Assembly (NCBI GenBank): GCA_900239685.1 | Contig: OENT01000095.1 | Coordinates: 1-64,000 of the forward strand | Origin: Rotaria macrura | Taxonomy: Eukaryota; Rotifera; Eurotatoria; Philodinida; Philodinidae | Direction: 5' to 3' | DNA length: 64,000 nt | Shown: piece after piece, positions 15,301 to 26,772 of the stretch | Layout of the letters: the number at the start of each line of letters is the position of its first letter | Numbering within the stretch: position 1 is the first letter of the stretch | Program-made: the position numbers and the translations under genes | Notes under the pieces: generated by a model | What the model saw: the letters and a program-made list of their open reading frames with translations, nothing else | Told to the model about the DNA's origin: nothing | The model's database searches: none

Positions 15301-15694
15301 TGCTTACTATATGATGCGGTGGGGGTGGTGGTGGTCCTGATTGAGGCATAATAACATGAGTTAATACGCCATTTTCGTCTAAAACTTGTTGAACGATATG
15401 TCCTGGTGGTAAATGTAACGGCAATGGAAAGGCTGGTCCGTTCTCGGAGATCATTCTCACCGTTGCAGGACCTGAAATAATGATAGTTGAATATGAAAAG
15501 TTAATGTTTTTCTTCAAGTATTTCATCAATAAATTTAATTTTATGAATATACACTAAGTTCTTGTAGTGTATTGAATCATGAAGAACGAAATAAATTGTC
15601 AAATGCGTTTCTTTTTCTCTATTTCTTTTTTTCCTATTCAAGGTAAAGAAGCCTAGCAAAAGGCCATAGACATATCGTAAAAGATAGGTAGGTA

Positions 15695-15748
<54 letters not shown>

Positions 15749-16833
15749 CAGGCGCTACTTGTCATGACTGCTCCGATAGTGGGCGAATGAATGATTCAAT
15801 GAGTAGTTCCATGACGTCAGCCTAACAATAATAAAATAAACGATTATCTTCATCCAGGCGCTACTCAGATACACATATATTAGTAATACGACGACGAGCA
15901 AAGCTTTATTTTTCTTCACAAAGAAAATTGCTGTTTCTAATTCTAGTATTCTCGTGGTCAAATCATTGACGTTGACCACGCGCACCATGTACATCAATCA
16001 TAATCACTGTTTGTTTCGTCATTCGCTTTGCTCTTCAATGGCTATACGAGTACAATATTGTGATGCTGATGAAATGCACAACATACACATGCATGTACAA
16101 ATCAGAATGCGAAAGAAAGAATTTTGTTCGAATAAATAGAGATATTTTTTCTTTCTCACTTAATATTGGTCATGAAATAAATTCATATTCAAAAAGAAAA
16201 ATAATAATAAGTAAATAAACGAAAGCCAATCATTATTTCTAAAGACGTACTCTGTAGTTGTTGCTGCCTATTTGATTGAACAGCAAACCAAGAATGTAAT
16301 TGATCATAATTGGAAGTTGTTGATGAGGATGACGACGAAGATGATGATGATGATGATGACGACGATGAATTCATTTCACTACTACCATTCGAATTACTAT
16401 TATTGTTATTGTAATTATGATTAAAATGAAATTGATTATGATCAAAAATATACTGTGGTGGTTGAAAATATGTATGACATAGATGGGGTGGTGACGGAGT
16501 TGTGTTAATAAGTAAACGTTGATGTTTCAATGAATCCGGGGAATTATTATTTGATGAGCACGAGGAATTTGTTGAGTAAAATCCAACCGTTGAAAAACAT
16601 CTCGTTTCATACATGTTTAATTACCAAATTAATTTCGACAAAATATATACTACGAAAAATCTGTATTTCAAATATGGATTCTGAGTATTGTTGACAATCA
16701 CACGATGGTTATCTTTTGACAAGATGATGTTCTTTGCTTGGATGTGTCCCAGCCATAGGTCGTAGTTGTTTAATGCACTGTTTTGTGCTCTGCATGTATA
16801 TTTCTGATCGTCGTTCTTTTTCTTTTTTGTTCC

Positions 16834-16875
<42 letters not shown>

Positions 16876-18068
16876 TGTACATACACAATTAGAATAGCTG
16901 AAGGAAGAAGAATAACGAACGTAGATGCATACATACACGCACACACTAAACGGATCTCTTCATATACTGCTGGCACTACTCCTATTCGTTCTCTTGCATC
17001 CAGTAGCGTCCTTTTCTTCTTCTCTCAAACTTCCCTTTTAATGACGTGTGACATATGAAAATAAACACATGAGAACTTATGATAATCGAACGACCATCAA
17101 CTAAAGGCGATATTGATTTTCACGAAAGATCCTTTTATTTACCATAGAAAAAGAAACACGATAAATATACCCATATATCTCATCATCATATACAAAGAAT
17201 TGTTTTTGATTCTTAATAAAAGAAAAAAGCGAATTTTTATTCTTCGATTAATTACGATAGAAAAAGATGATGGATATTATACATATTCATCAGAAAAGAA
17301 AATCTTATCTTTGTACTAATCATAGGCAAAGGCCTTGTCAACAGTCACTTAAGATACGCCCAACCAATTACCTAGACATCTTATACTCCAGGCATTAATA
17401 TGATACATATCTGATGTTGAAAAGTAAATGATACCAGACAAAAACAGCAAACTGACTTTATCGATCAATTATTCGACATCATTAGTGGCATCGTCCGTTG
17501 TCTTTTGACTTTGACTTTTATTTGCTTATGATTAACTAATCGAACATAGCGTGGCTGCAATGTATCAAAAGAAAGCAGCATCTATCTCATATTAGACTAA
17601 TGTATGATCGCGACTCGATCTTGTTTTATTTTTAATTTTATTCTATAATCTAGATTGAAATTGAAACACATATCAGAACTTACCATGTACTTCTTTGACT
17701 TCATTATCAACTTGAACACGAAAAATTTGTCCAGGTTTAACAAGAATCCGAGCAACAGATGAGCGTGTGGCTCCCAATGGTACATCAGCTGGCGTTGCTT
17801 CAGTAAATGATGCTTCAGCCGTGACCATATTTGTTGAATTCATCATTGTTGTATCTGTACCCGGTACATAATCGTTTATATTATTAGTTGTAATATCAGT
17901 TTTTTCGTATTCTGAGATAGATACTTGTTCTTCGATTTTCTCTTCGGAATAATTCGTTGATGATTCGTAAATATCATTTGATGATAACTGTATTGATGGT
18001 GACGAAGAATCATTTTCTTCGACTTCAACACCGTTGGTTGGTTGTGATGGTTCGAATGTTGAAGCCAT
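3330..18068 (-). CDS. FNDC3: Fibronectin type III domain-containing protein 3 (FNDC3A/B-like), 20 coding exons
   Basis: Exons, 5' to 3' on the minus strand: 18068-17684, 15471-15308, 15229-15082, 15019-14723, 14654-14562, 14477-14275, 14191-14040, 10016-9957, 9894-9699, 9633-9512, 9446-9206, 9140-9002, 8939-8874, 8805-8587, 7237-7065, 7010-6744, 6665-6409, 5763-5518, 5435-5269, 3934-3330. Their sum is 4200 nt, a 1399-residue protein; every junction has GT-AG and the phases match. A Ser/Gly/Asn- and Pro-rich N-terminal region (about 1-430) contains the family segment ending VKEVHGPATV and PPGHIVQQVLDENG. About nine FN3 domains follow (about 430-1310), then one C-terminal membrane segment (about 1350-1374, FVISVGFALLAILIAILA) after TDQQWAF, as in vertebrate FNDC3A/B, which are membrane-anchored proteins of about 1200 residues. 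The start is the ATG eight bases inside an exon whose acceptor, after a pyrimidine tract, lies at 18077-18079; a non-coding 5' exon is therefore expected upstream. The molecular role of the family is poorly defined. Confidence 0.9.
10120..10883. mobile_element. Non-autonomous hAT-type element in an FNDC3 intron
   Basis: The ends are a perfect 15-bp inverted repeat, cagagctccgaatgg at 10120-10134 and its complement at 10869-10883. They are flanked by an identical 8-bp duplication, cttctgat, at 10112-10119 and 10884-10891. Eight-base duplications and termini starting CAGAG are characteristic of the hAT superfamily. Both subterminal regions (about 10130-10260 and 10750-10860) are packed with GGGATGGG/CCCATCCC and CCCATGGG motifs in both orientations, the usual style of transposase-binding arrays. 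No transposase frame is present; the short open frames here translate the repeats. It lies in the 4.0-kb intron 10017-14039. Confidence 0.88.
10892..14039. other. Remainder of the large FNDC3 intron, no gene seen
   Basis: The intron between exons 14040-14191 and 9957-10016 is about 4.0 kb, against 50-100 bp for most introns of this gene. Apart from the hAT-type element it is AT-rich with no supportable coding frame on either strand. Confidence 0.6.
15695..15742. repeat. GT then GA microsatellite
   Basis: A run of GT dinucleotides (about 15695-15716) passes directly into a run of GA (about 15717-15742). It lies in the FNDC3 intron between the alternative first exon and exon 2. Confidence 0.9.
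16251..16614 (-). CDS. FNDC3: Alternative coding first exon of the FNDC3 gene
   Basis: A 121-codon open stretch starts at ATG 16614 (MYETRCFSTVGF) with an in-frame TAA nine bases upstream and ends at a donor (A|GTACGT). It leaves one base, which joins the exon starting at 15471 to give ...QLQ-S-PATV, the same phase as the main first exon at 17684-18068. Its protein is Asn/Ser/His/Gln-rich with a run of about 16 serines. It lies inside the 2.2-kb intron between the main first exon and exon 2. Used instead of that exon it gives 1392 residues. I infer a second promoter; no transcript data are available. It could also be an upstream ORF. Confidence 0.6.
16833..16873. repeat. CT microsatellite
   Basis: Nearly pure CT repeat about 220 bp upstream (minus sense) of the FNDC3 alternative first-exon ATG; on the transcribed strand it is GA. 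GA tracts are common in invertebrate promoters, but a promoter role here is only an inference. Confidence 0.8.
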
Positions 18069-18079
18069 TGAAAATACTG

Positions 18080-21000
18080 ACAAGAAGGAAAGACAAGAAT
18101 AGATTAAGAGATAGACGACGGACAATGTCGTTGATGACGATGATTATGAAAAACCATCCAAATCATCTGAAATAAAGATAGAAAGATAAAAGAATTTTGT
18201 AATCATGATTTAACAAAATAGAAACATAGCTCCAAATCGCTGTGTCATTGTCATCAATACCATGATCTTTTTTTCCCGTTTTTTCTGTGAATATGCGCGT
18301 GTTTTCTTTTTTTTCTGTTGTTATTCTTCTCTATATGATGAGGATACACGGAACTCGTGTATGCGACCATTCTCCTACGAAGGATAATAACAAATAATCA
18401 GAAGCGAAGAACATAGAACTGTCAATGATGGCAATCAAGCTCGAACAACTATTCGTAAAGTAAGAGAATTTTTCTTTTGGCAATGAGTGACGGTATGTTG
18501 TAGGTGGAACGTGACTATTGCAATCTTTTCTTGTTAAATCCTCACTTTCTTTTTCTTTATACATCCCCTCCTACCTCTTTCACACGAGAGAATATCCTTC
18601 AAATTGCCATCTGTTCGGTCAAGAATAAATGCGATAGTGACGGTGTCCTCAAATTTTCTGTATCTCTATCTCTCTCTATCTCTATGTCAATATTTTTATT
18701 GAGATTTTTCTCAAGCGACGTTCTGTCTTTCTCCTTAGTCTTGCTTTTATTGATCATTACTTTTTTTCTCTCGTCAAAAACACATTACAAAGATCACGAG
18801 GAGTACAATGTAAGAATACAACACGATCAAAAGAAGAACAAGAATAAGTAGAGAAGAGAATATGAGAAAGAACAATTCTTACTAAAATTAGTTACTACTC
18901 GACTCGAATTTCTCTCCTATCTACAGTTACTATTTATTATTCTTATCGATTCAATATGTTTCTAATATTTAACTTTATACAAATTATAACCAAACGGATG
19001 TTGAATTAGTATGGTCGTGTGTTTAAAGAACAGCCATATGGCTCTAGTTTCATCTGTATCACATCGAAGAACAGTAACAATACGATTCTCACCTGAGTAT
19101 ATTTGGGACCTTTTCCCCTTTCTCTTATACATCGTTGTACTTGTATCTGTTATCGTATACTCCTTGTGCGCTTACCAAGACGATAATAAAAGCAACAAAG
19201 AAAAGGAAGAAACAAGTGTAACCAGCATACAGCATCGACTAGCTGCTGTTACATTCTGTTTTTCTCTATTCTCACTGATTTTTGTTATTTTTTCCTCCAC
19301 TTTTTCATAAATCATAATAACTACAAGGTGACTGTCTCTCGTAATATTACACTCAAATGGAGCCAGTATATGATCAGCTCGCTTGCCTGCTGATCGATAA
19401 ACGCCGGAAAAGAAAGATCGGAAAGTGCATGTCAACTGATACGGCTCGTATACACATTTAGATTAGATTAAATTTTCTATTACAATCTCCTTCACTTAAT
19501 TCGTCAGTAATGATAGAAAAAAAACGAGAAATTCATTTATATAATGTGTATGTTCAATGTGTCACATTGTCTATCAACTCGATTGACTGACACTTAACGT
19601 GTACCCGAAAAAATGTAGATGAATATGAAAAGTAGTCTACTAAAAGAACGGAAGTATGCTGCGTAGGTGTTGGCTCCCGTCGTTTGCGTTCTCAAAAAAG
19701 ATTGCTATATTCTTGAGCGAGTGAGCGAACGAGAGAGAGGGAGGACGCACATCTCTTTATGTATGTTGCCGAACCGGCAAGAAGAGTTATTAGTGGGGTC
19801 GTCGTCAGACTTGTTCGGAAAAGAGATGAGTCGAAAAACGAGAGAGAGAAAGAAAAGAATATATATATATATATATACATGTTAAAAAATAGCATTCCAT
19901 TCTTTGTTCTGTTCTATTTTACGAACTGGCTTGCAGCCGAAAGACCTCAACGTTACACAACGTAGTGTAAATGCAAGGACTTGTTAATCATAATAGAAGA
20001 TGGAATAAAAAAATGGAGAGAAAAAAAGTTGTGTATGAGAGGGGATTGGTAGGCGATTGGCGAAAGAATAAAAATGGAGAAGAGACAACGATTTAAGTCT
20101 TCGAAAAATAAATATATCGTCATGATACCATTTAATACTCGACAAATTTTGTTAATAAATACACTACGAAAAGCTTGCTAATCATGATTTTTATATTATT
20201 GTTACTATGTTATACCTAGAGTATCTTCATTTCCTTTACAGGCATCGTTTATGCCTACATCAAAAAAATTTGAGCCTCACCTCAGGGATACAGCTATTAT
20301 ACATTTTTGTGCTACTATTTGGTTCTGCGAAGCACTTAGACTCTTCAAATAGATAAATTTGATAAAAGTGCATGTTAGAGAAGGCGTAAAACCATCAATT
20401 TATGATTCATTTTCGTAAATAAGTATAGAAGACTAGCATTGCAGAATGTTTTTTTTCCTTAAGTGAATACTAATAAAACGAAAAAATTTTGAATAGTTGG
20501 TTTTGAAAAGTATTGAATTAATCGAAGGTTTCTTTATTAAAACAAATATTCAATAAATCCCTCGTCTTATCTTTTCTTGATGTATTATAAAAGAAAAAGA
20601 AATGAGGAAAGATGAAAACTATTTTCATTAGATTCAATTGTTGAAAGACAATATAGAAATTTCAAGTAGATCTTAATTGTTTTTTATGGTTTATAAATGA
20701 TAATAAAAAAATAAAAGATTTGACAAAAGAAAAAAGAATCGATTGTATACCAATTATAATTTTAACTCATATGACAAGACTGAAATATCTACACGGTTTC
20801 GTTTACCCACATACACATATAAATATACTTGATAACTCTTCTAAATGTTAATCGATTTGCTAATAGTTGAAATGGTTTTAAAATGTTAAATGGCTTCTAT
20901 AATTTAATCTGACAATTATTGGCTTTTTTCTTGTTTGATATTAAACATTTCGTAAACATTAGATCTGCTGAAAAAGCAACTATTACCATACTTATTAGCT

Positions 21001-21922
21001 TAACCTTTCGATCGACCTTGACAGAGCAAGAGTAAAACGTTTTGAGCTGATATAATATGAATGAAATTATTTATTTATTCGCATCATATGATCATTGGTC
21101 ATTTGAAATTTACCATATTCAAACCATGGAGAGATGTCGCTGAACTCTATTCAAACAAATGTGTTTTGCGTATACTATAATTCTCATTTGATGACGTTAA
21201 ACACCGAAATACAGCCTGTATTTCCAATAGCAGGTGTACCAAGCAGAAGCAAAATGTACAGAATATCTACTAATTCTGATTTACACTTTGCTCTAAATAC
21301 CAAAGTGTACTGTGTACACTTTGCAAAAACTATTCACACTTTGATTCTAGAACTTTACCTGCTATATAAGATATTAGACTGTGATCTTTTAATTATTTTT
21401 GTTGTTCAAACTCATTTTCTTCTCATATTTTTTAAAAACATTGTATCAGATTATGAAACAGTATGTCTACTTATCATTTATTTGCATGTGGGCGCAAAGG
21501 GGTCGGAATGAGAGGCTTAGCTACACTGTTCTTCATTTCAATTACATTTACGGATTGATTGGTATGATTCGCATAGACGACATAATGTGACGGTGACGGC
21601 GCTGTAATTAAAATGAAGAAATACAGTCGGTCGAGAACTCCGAGAAAACCTTAGCCAAATATTTTTCAAGTAAGCGACCCTTATATCTCTTGCATAGTCC
21701 TGTTGTCCCTGCTAATTGCTTTCTAAATTTTAGTTCATATTCATCAGTGATGAATTATTACTGCAAAACGAACAATATTTTTGTTTTTTAGATCGAAAAA
21801 ATTGCTTTCAGTACGCTTTGTACACTTTGGTGCCAAAAACAAACTGTAAACGTACACATTGCTCATATAAGTAAAGTGCACATGTTTATTTTGTTTTAGA
21901 TTTCCATTGAAAACACTGAATA
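18080..21922. other. Upstream flank of FNDC3 and intergenic DNA, no gene seen
   Basis: Should contain the FNDC3 non-coding first exon and promoter, which I cannot place. The region is rich in CT/GA tracts (for example 18660-18690, 19725-19740) and a TA run at about 19860-19877. Open frames at 19011-19310 and 21134-21511 look hydrophobic by base composition and show no family motif. A 10-bp-arm palindrome at 21301-21323 is described under findings. Confidence 0.5.
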
Positions 21923-22148
21923 CAGAGGTGTACCGACCGAGGGGGGGGCGTAACGCCACCCCCTGCTTTTGAAAATTTTGTGTTTTGGGTAAAAAAATTG
22001 AAAAAAAGCTCTTTCCTGGGGACTGTAGTTGTTGAATTGATATGAATAAAAACCTTACGCCCTCTGCTTTTGAAATATTGAGATGGGTGGGGGGTGGGGG
22101 GGGGGGGTGTACCGCCCCCCCTGCTTTCGAGACTTCGGTACGCTCCTG
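21923..22148. mobile_element. Short hAT-like relic with G- and C-homopolymer blocks
   Basis: The ends form an imperfect inverted repeat, cagaggtgtaccg at 21923-21935 and the complement of caggagcgtaccg at the right end. The flanking 8-mers (actgaata, ccaaaata) share only five positions, so the target duplication is decayed or absent. Inside, a block of the form cgcc...ctgctttt/cgaaa occurs three times (about 21952, 22057, 22113), with poly-G runs at 21941-21948 and 22082-22109. No coding frame is supported. Confidence 0.4.
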
Positions 22149-25100
22149 CCAAAATACATGACTCGGCTTTGATTGATTTTCATCGAGACACGAGAATTTT
22201 ACTCTCCAAGCCTTCAATATCTAAAATATATAAAACCCTATGTGATAAGAAGACGACATGATGGATTCCAGCTGAACTTCAAACCATTGGCAAAATGTTC
22301 GAGTCGTAGTGGCTGAATCTATCAAACATTTCTTTAGGGAAAAATTCCGCAAGAAAACGTTTCAAGTCTTTATCAGTCCATAATAAGTGCCAATAATACT
22401 AGTCTTGTCGTGAAGTACTACTCGTTGTCAAAATAACAAGTTGAATAGCATACGACAATCGATTATATAGTCCTACTGTGATTGAAATCATGAGGATCAA
22501 TAATTAAAAGTCATTATAGCAAGACTTATGAGCATAATAAAAGAAGTAATCAATCATCGGCAGAAATTTATTTCACTGAGTCGTAAAATGAACATTGTCA
22601 TTATCTTCTTTACAATATGATTTCTTGAGCTGATTATTCAATTCTCATTGAATAGGATTTTTAATTTATATTCCTACAAAAGCATATACTCCATTAAGGT
22701 TATAATTTTAACATTAATTATGAAGACAATCACTATTTTTTCGCAATAGTTCATTTCTTAATTTCATCGCCTGAAATTGCGCACCATACAAAAGTAATAT
22801 AGAAATTTTAATACAAGTATTTTATATTATTTAAGCAAAGTTGAAAGCCGGCAAAAAAAATTGTTTTTTTTCCTTCAAAAAGTCCCCGATGATTATGGAT
22901 CTCTATAATGACAGAAAACACTATTTCAAGACAACAGTTTTCTTTGTACTTTCCTGATGACAAAACAACAGTCCAATCAGTATACGATTAGCGACAACAA
23001 TGAAGCATTTCTTACTCGTTAAAATAGCATTTGTATTATCCTATATTTACATATTTTTGTTTTCCGTTTCTATCTGAAGATAACATCTGCTATATGTCTC
23101 ACGTCAGTGCATTTTCTTTCTAAACTCTCCGGACATTTTGGTGGCTTTCTTTAACAATCATTTCTCATCCACATGTCTACCAATTCAATTTACTCGCATT
23201 GGCTTGTAAACAAGAGACATGTTGAATTTTAATTCAATCGAACACAAATGATAATTCAAAACTCAACTCATCAGTCGATGCTAGAATAGAAGAAGCAAGG
23301 GCATTGATAAGATTAGGAAAACTCCTCTATATAAGATAAATAGAATTCTATGAATTGCAGCAATGGCCTAGACTTATCAAACTCTTTAATTAGTTCTCCA
23401 ATGAAGTTGTAAGAACACTAGTACATTCCATGAAATGGATATGTATCAAATATATCTATGATGAAATGGTGAATTATAAATGCTTTTTGTACATGTCATC
23501 AACGTTACGCACGGAACAGGAAAATGTAAATAATTCAATTATAACAAGTATTAGACAAATGGATTTCTTCTTATCAGATAAGCGTTAATTCTATTACTGA
23601 TTGATGATCACAGTAATCCATAGATTTTAAGTAGTATTCAAAAGAAAAAGTATTCGTATATAAAAATTCACATTATCAATTAATATGGTAGATGAAAAAG
23701 AAGACCTTGAGATTTCGAGAAATTAATTTGTAGGATAAAATGGAAAGGTAAGAGTAGAAATATTGATTGTGAAAAAGTAATATTTAGAAATATTGTATTT
23801 AGGAACTGGAAACACAGATGGTTTCCTATTTATATGTCTCGTTCTTTATCTGCAGTGGTTTTGAAAGAGACACAACCATTTGTGTGTATAGAAACTTCTC
23901 ACATCCCGTTATTTCCTGAATCATTTTACAATAAAAGCAACAAGCGACTTGCGACTTGAACAGTTATGAAGAAAAAAATTGGCATTGTTTATCACTGTTA
24001 AAGATATCAAACATTGAAGCATCGTACATGCTGATGAATTTATATTAGAACTCTCTCGAGCGTCTGCAGACAAAATAGATAATGGCGAAATCTGTAGTTT
24101 TCTTCATCATCTTGACTAATAATTACATGAGAAAGCTTGATGTTTGAATTCGAACAACAAGACTATTTATTTTGAATCTTTTTTAAGAATCATTCATTTT
24201 TCGAAATTAACTATATCAAGAACAGAAATATTCAATAACAGATTTAAAAAAAATATATTTTGAAAAGTAAAATATTGAATACTTACACGAACCTATCGTG
24301 TAACTTAAAATCGGTTAATATATCGATGAATGAATTTATTTTGGACAATGCAAGTAGAAGATCTTCAGCAGTATGTGAACTGAGATCATTTTAAAAAAAG
24401 CAGTTACATTTTTCTTAGGCACACTTCGTCAAGATTGTCATACTCAATCTTTCAGAAACGCACTAAAAACTGAATTCATTTATTATTCCAAGGTTTTGTT
24501 CAAATGCGAATTATGTTGCTTGATTCACACCCTTCATTAGGACTTGCAAGTGGGTAAAAGAGTACAAGTGTCTATTCTTTATACTGTGTTCTTTCTTTTA
24601 ATTGATATTTTTCAGCATAAAACATATTGGACGGCATTTTGTTGCATAGAGATCTCTTTAACTCAATTTTTCTAGAAATAATTACAGATATTGACATAAA
24701 ATTTCATTATTTTTCAGTTGAAATACAAGATTCGAAATCATACGAAACAGCCCAAATATGTTAGAAAGAGATTTCTCGAAAGTCGACCGTATTTATTCTC
24801 AATTTTACCTATTGCAATATCCGACAAACTTTCGACTGAAATACTTCAAAAAGAAACATGTTCTCGAGTTCATGTGAACATTGTATATTGTTCGTCCTAA
24901 AATAGTTTCATCATTTTAAGACTATGGGTTTGTAGAATAGTATATAGCTACCGAAAATGTAGCTCGTGTATCATTTTTTCCTTTCATCGAGATTCATTTA
25001 TCTGCTAAGGATGAATTTTGCTTCATAGACTAACTTCGCCCCTAGCAGAAGAACAAACTTGGAAACAAAGTCTTATTCTCACTTGAAATATAATCATGAT

Positions 25101-25379
25101 GGATTTGATCGTTATGAATTATCATAAGTATGACAATTTTGTTCTTATTTTTGCTAGACGCAATCACTAAGAAATGTTGAAGTATAATACAGTAGAAACT
25201 TCGCATTGGCAATCACAGACAAAGATAGGTGTCTCTGATAAACCATCGTAAACTGAATGATATTAATGACTCATGAGAATATGTAAACAACAATTCTAGT
25301 CCATTTCTTTAGTATACTTCGTGAATATTTGAGTGGAGCTCTGCTCAAATATGTTCTACATGAAAAATAGACGTGTGCG
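22149..25379. other. Intergenic, no gene seen
   Basis: AT-rich, no coding frame with family features and no RNA gene recognised. A small hairpin (arms atatttgag and ctcaaatat) lies at 25325-25352. Confidence 0.5.
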
Positions 25380-25387
25380 ATTGAAAA

Positions 25388-26764
25388 TAGGGGTGACCCT
25401 TTATTTTTATTTTCCTTTAAAATAAAGGATAAAGATAAATGATTAATTTATCTTTATCTTTTAAAAATAAATAAATCCTTTACTTTAAAAAAATAAAGAT
25501 AAATAAATAAATGAATCCTTTATCTTTAAAAAATAAAGTTAAATGAAAGGAATAAAGGATTTAATTAAGGATAGATGAAACGATACTGAGAGTTTTGCAA
25601 TCGAAGAAATGGGTCCCTGACTATTTCGCTTTAGTTTATTTTGCATTTTCTCTTGACCCAAATTTTTCATCCCTGTAGTCCCCCTCAAGGTTCCAAGAAA
25701 AACTTTTCGTCTCTATTTCGTTAGAAATCGTAGTGATTCGATAACAGTATGTGTGCTGATTACAAAGATCATATAATTTTGCATAGTACTCAAGCAATAA
25801 GAAAGATCTGATGCTCTCTCCAAAACCCTCAAAAACAGGTTTTTGACCTGAAGGAGCATTAAAACTGCTACAATATTCGTCAAAATGCACCCATGTCATG
25901 CAGAATTCTCCTCTCTACCAGAATTTAAAAGCATATTTATGATATTCAGTGTATTTCTATCGATATAGGTCTAATACAACAGATTTCGGCAGTATCATGA
26001 TGCANNNNNNNNNNNNNNNNNNNNNNNNNNNNNNNNNNNNNNNNNNNNNNNNNNNNNNNNNNNNNNNNNNNNNNNNNNNNNNNNNNNNNNNNNNNNNNNN
26101 NNNNNNNNNNNNNNNNNNNNNNNNNNNNNNNNNNNNNNNNNNNNNNNNNNNNNNNNNNNNNNNNNNNNNNNNNNNNNNNNNNNNNNNNNNNNNNNNNNNN
26201 NNNNNNNNNNNNNNNNNNNNNNNNNNNNNNNNNNNNNNNNNNNNNNNNNNNNNNNNNNNNNNNNNNNNNNNNNNNNNNNNNNNNNNNNNNNNNNNNNNNN
26301 NNNNNNNNNNNNNNNNNNNNNNNNNNNNNNNNNNNNNNNNNNNNNNNNNNNNNNNNNNNNNNNNNNNNNNNNNNNNNNNNNNNNNNNNNNNNNNNNNNNN
26401 NNNNNNNNNNNNNNNNNNNNNNNNNNNNNNNNNNNNNNNNNNNNNNNNNNNNNNNNNNNNNNNGATGAAAAATTTGGGTCAAGAGAAAATGCAAAATAAA
26501 CTAAAGCAAAATATTCAGGGCCCCATTTCTTTGATTGCAAAACTCTCAGTATCGTTTTATCTATCCTTAATTAAATCCTTTATTCCTTTCATTTATCTTT
26601 ATTGTTTACAGATAAATGATCGATTTACCTTTATTTTTTAAAAATAAATGATTCATTTAACTTTATTTTTTAAAGATAAAGGATTCATTTATTTTTAAAA
26701 AATAAAGATAAATTAATCATTTATCTTTATCCTTTATTAAAGTAATAGTAAATGACCACCCCTA
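25388..26764. mobile_element. Foldback hAT-type element containing the assembly gap
   Basis: Termini are taggggtg at 25388 and caccccta ending at 26764, flanked by an identical 8-bp duplication attgaaaa (25380-25387 and 26765-26772). The two ends are long inverted arms: 25388 to about 25672 pairs with 26464-26764, including the AT-rich tracts built from cctttatcttt and a more complex stretch (ctgagagttttgcaatc, tttagtttattttgcattttc). The right arm runs straight into the N run 26005-26463, so the palindrome may extend into the gap. Eight-base duplications and TAGGGGTG-like ends fit hAT. A minus-strand open frame at 25636-25899 inside the element is protein-like but matches nothing I recognise. 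Confidence 0.82.
26005..26463. other. Assembly gap (N run)
   Basis: 459 Ns. It begins inside the foldback element and its right edge coincides with the start of the right inverted arm, as expected where an assembler fails on a palindrome. The gap length may be arbitrary. Confidence 0.95.
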
Positions 26765-26772
26765 ATTGAAAA

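Noticed and set aside
15812-15819. TGACGTCA (CRE) in an FNDC3 intron
   Set aside because: It lies downstream of both first exons with no other promoter feature; a single eight-base match is expected by chance in a window this size.
18069-18125. N-terminal extension of FNDC3 from an upstream ATG (hydrophobic, signal-like)
   Set aside because: A pyrimidine-rich 3' splice site ending CAG lies at 18077-18079, so these codons are most likely intronic; FNDC3 relatives have no signal peptide.
19011-19310. 99-codon hydrophobic open frame upstream of FNDC3
   Set aside because: T-rich DNA produces hydrophobic frames by chance; no domain, no splice partner and the region is promoter-like.
21134-21511. 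125-codon open frame
   Set aside because: No recognisable motif, and it runs through the CACTTTG hairpin cluster, so it is most likely repeat-derived.
24718-24900. 60-codon open frame
   Set aside because: Does not start with ATG, no motif and no splice context.
25325-25352. Hairpin containing ggagctctg, like the end of the 10120 element
   Set aside because: The match is the short GAGCTC palindrome only; there is no second terminus and no duplication.
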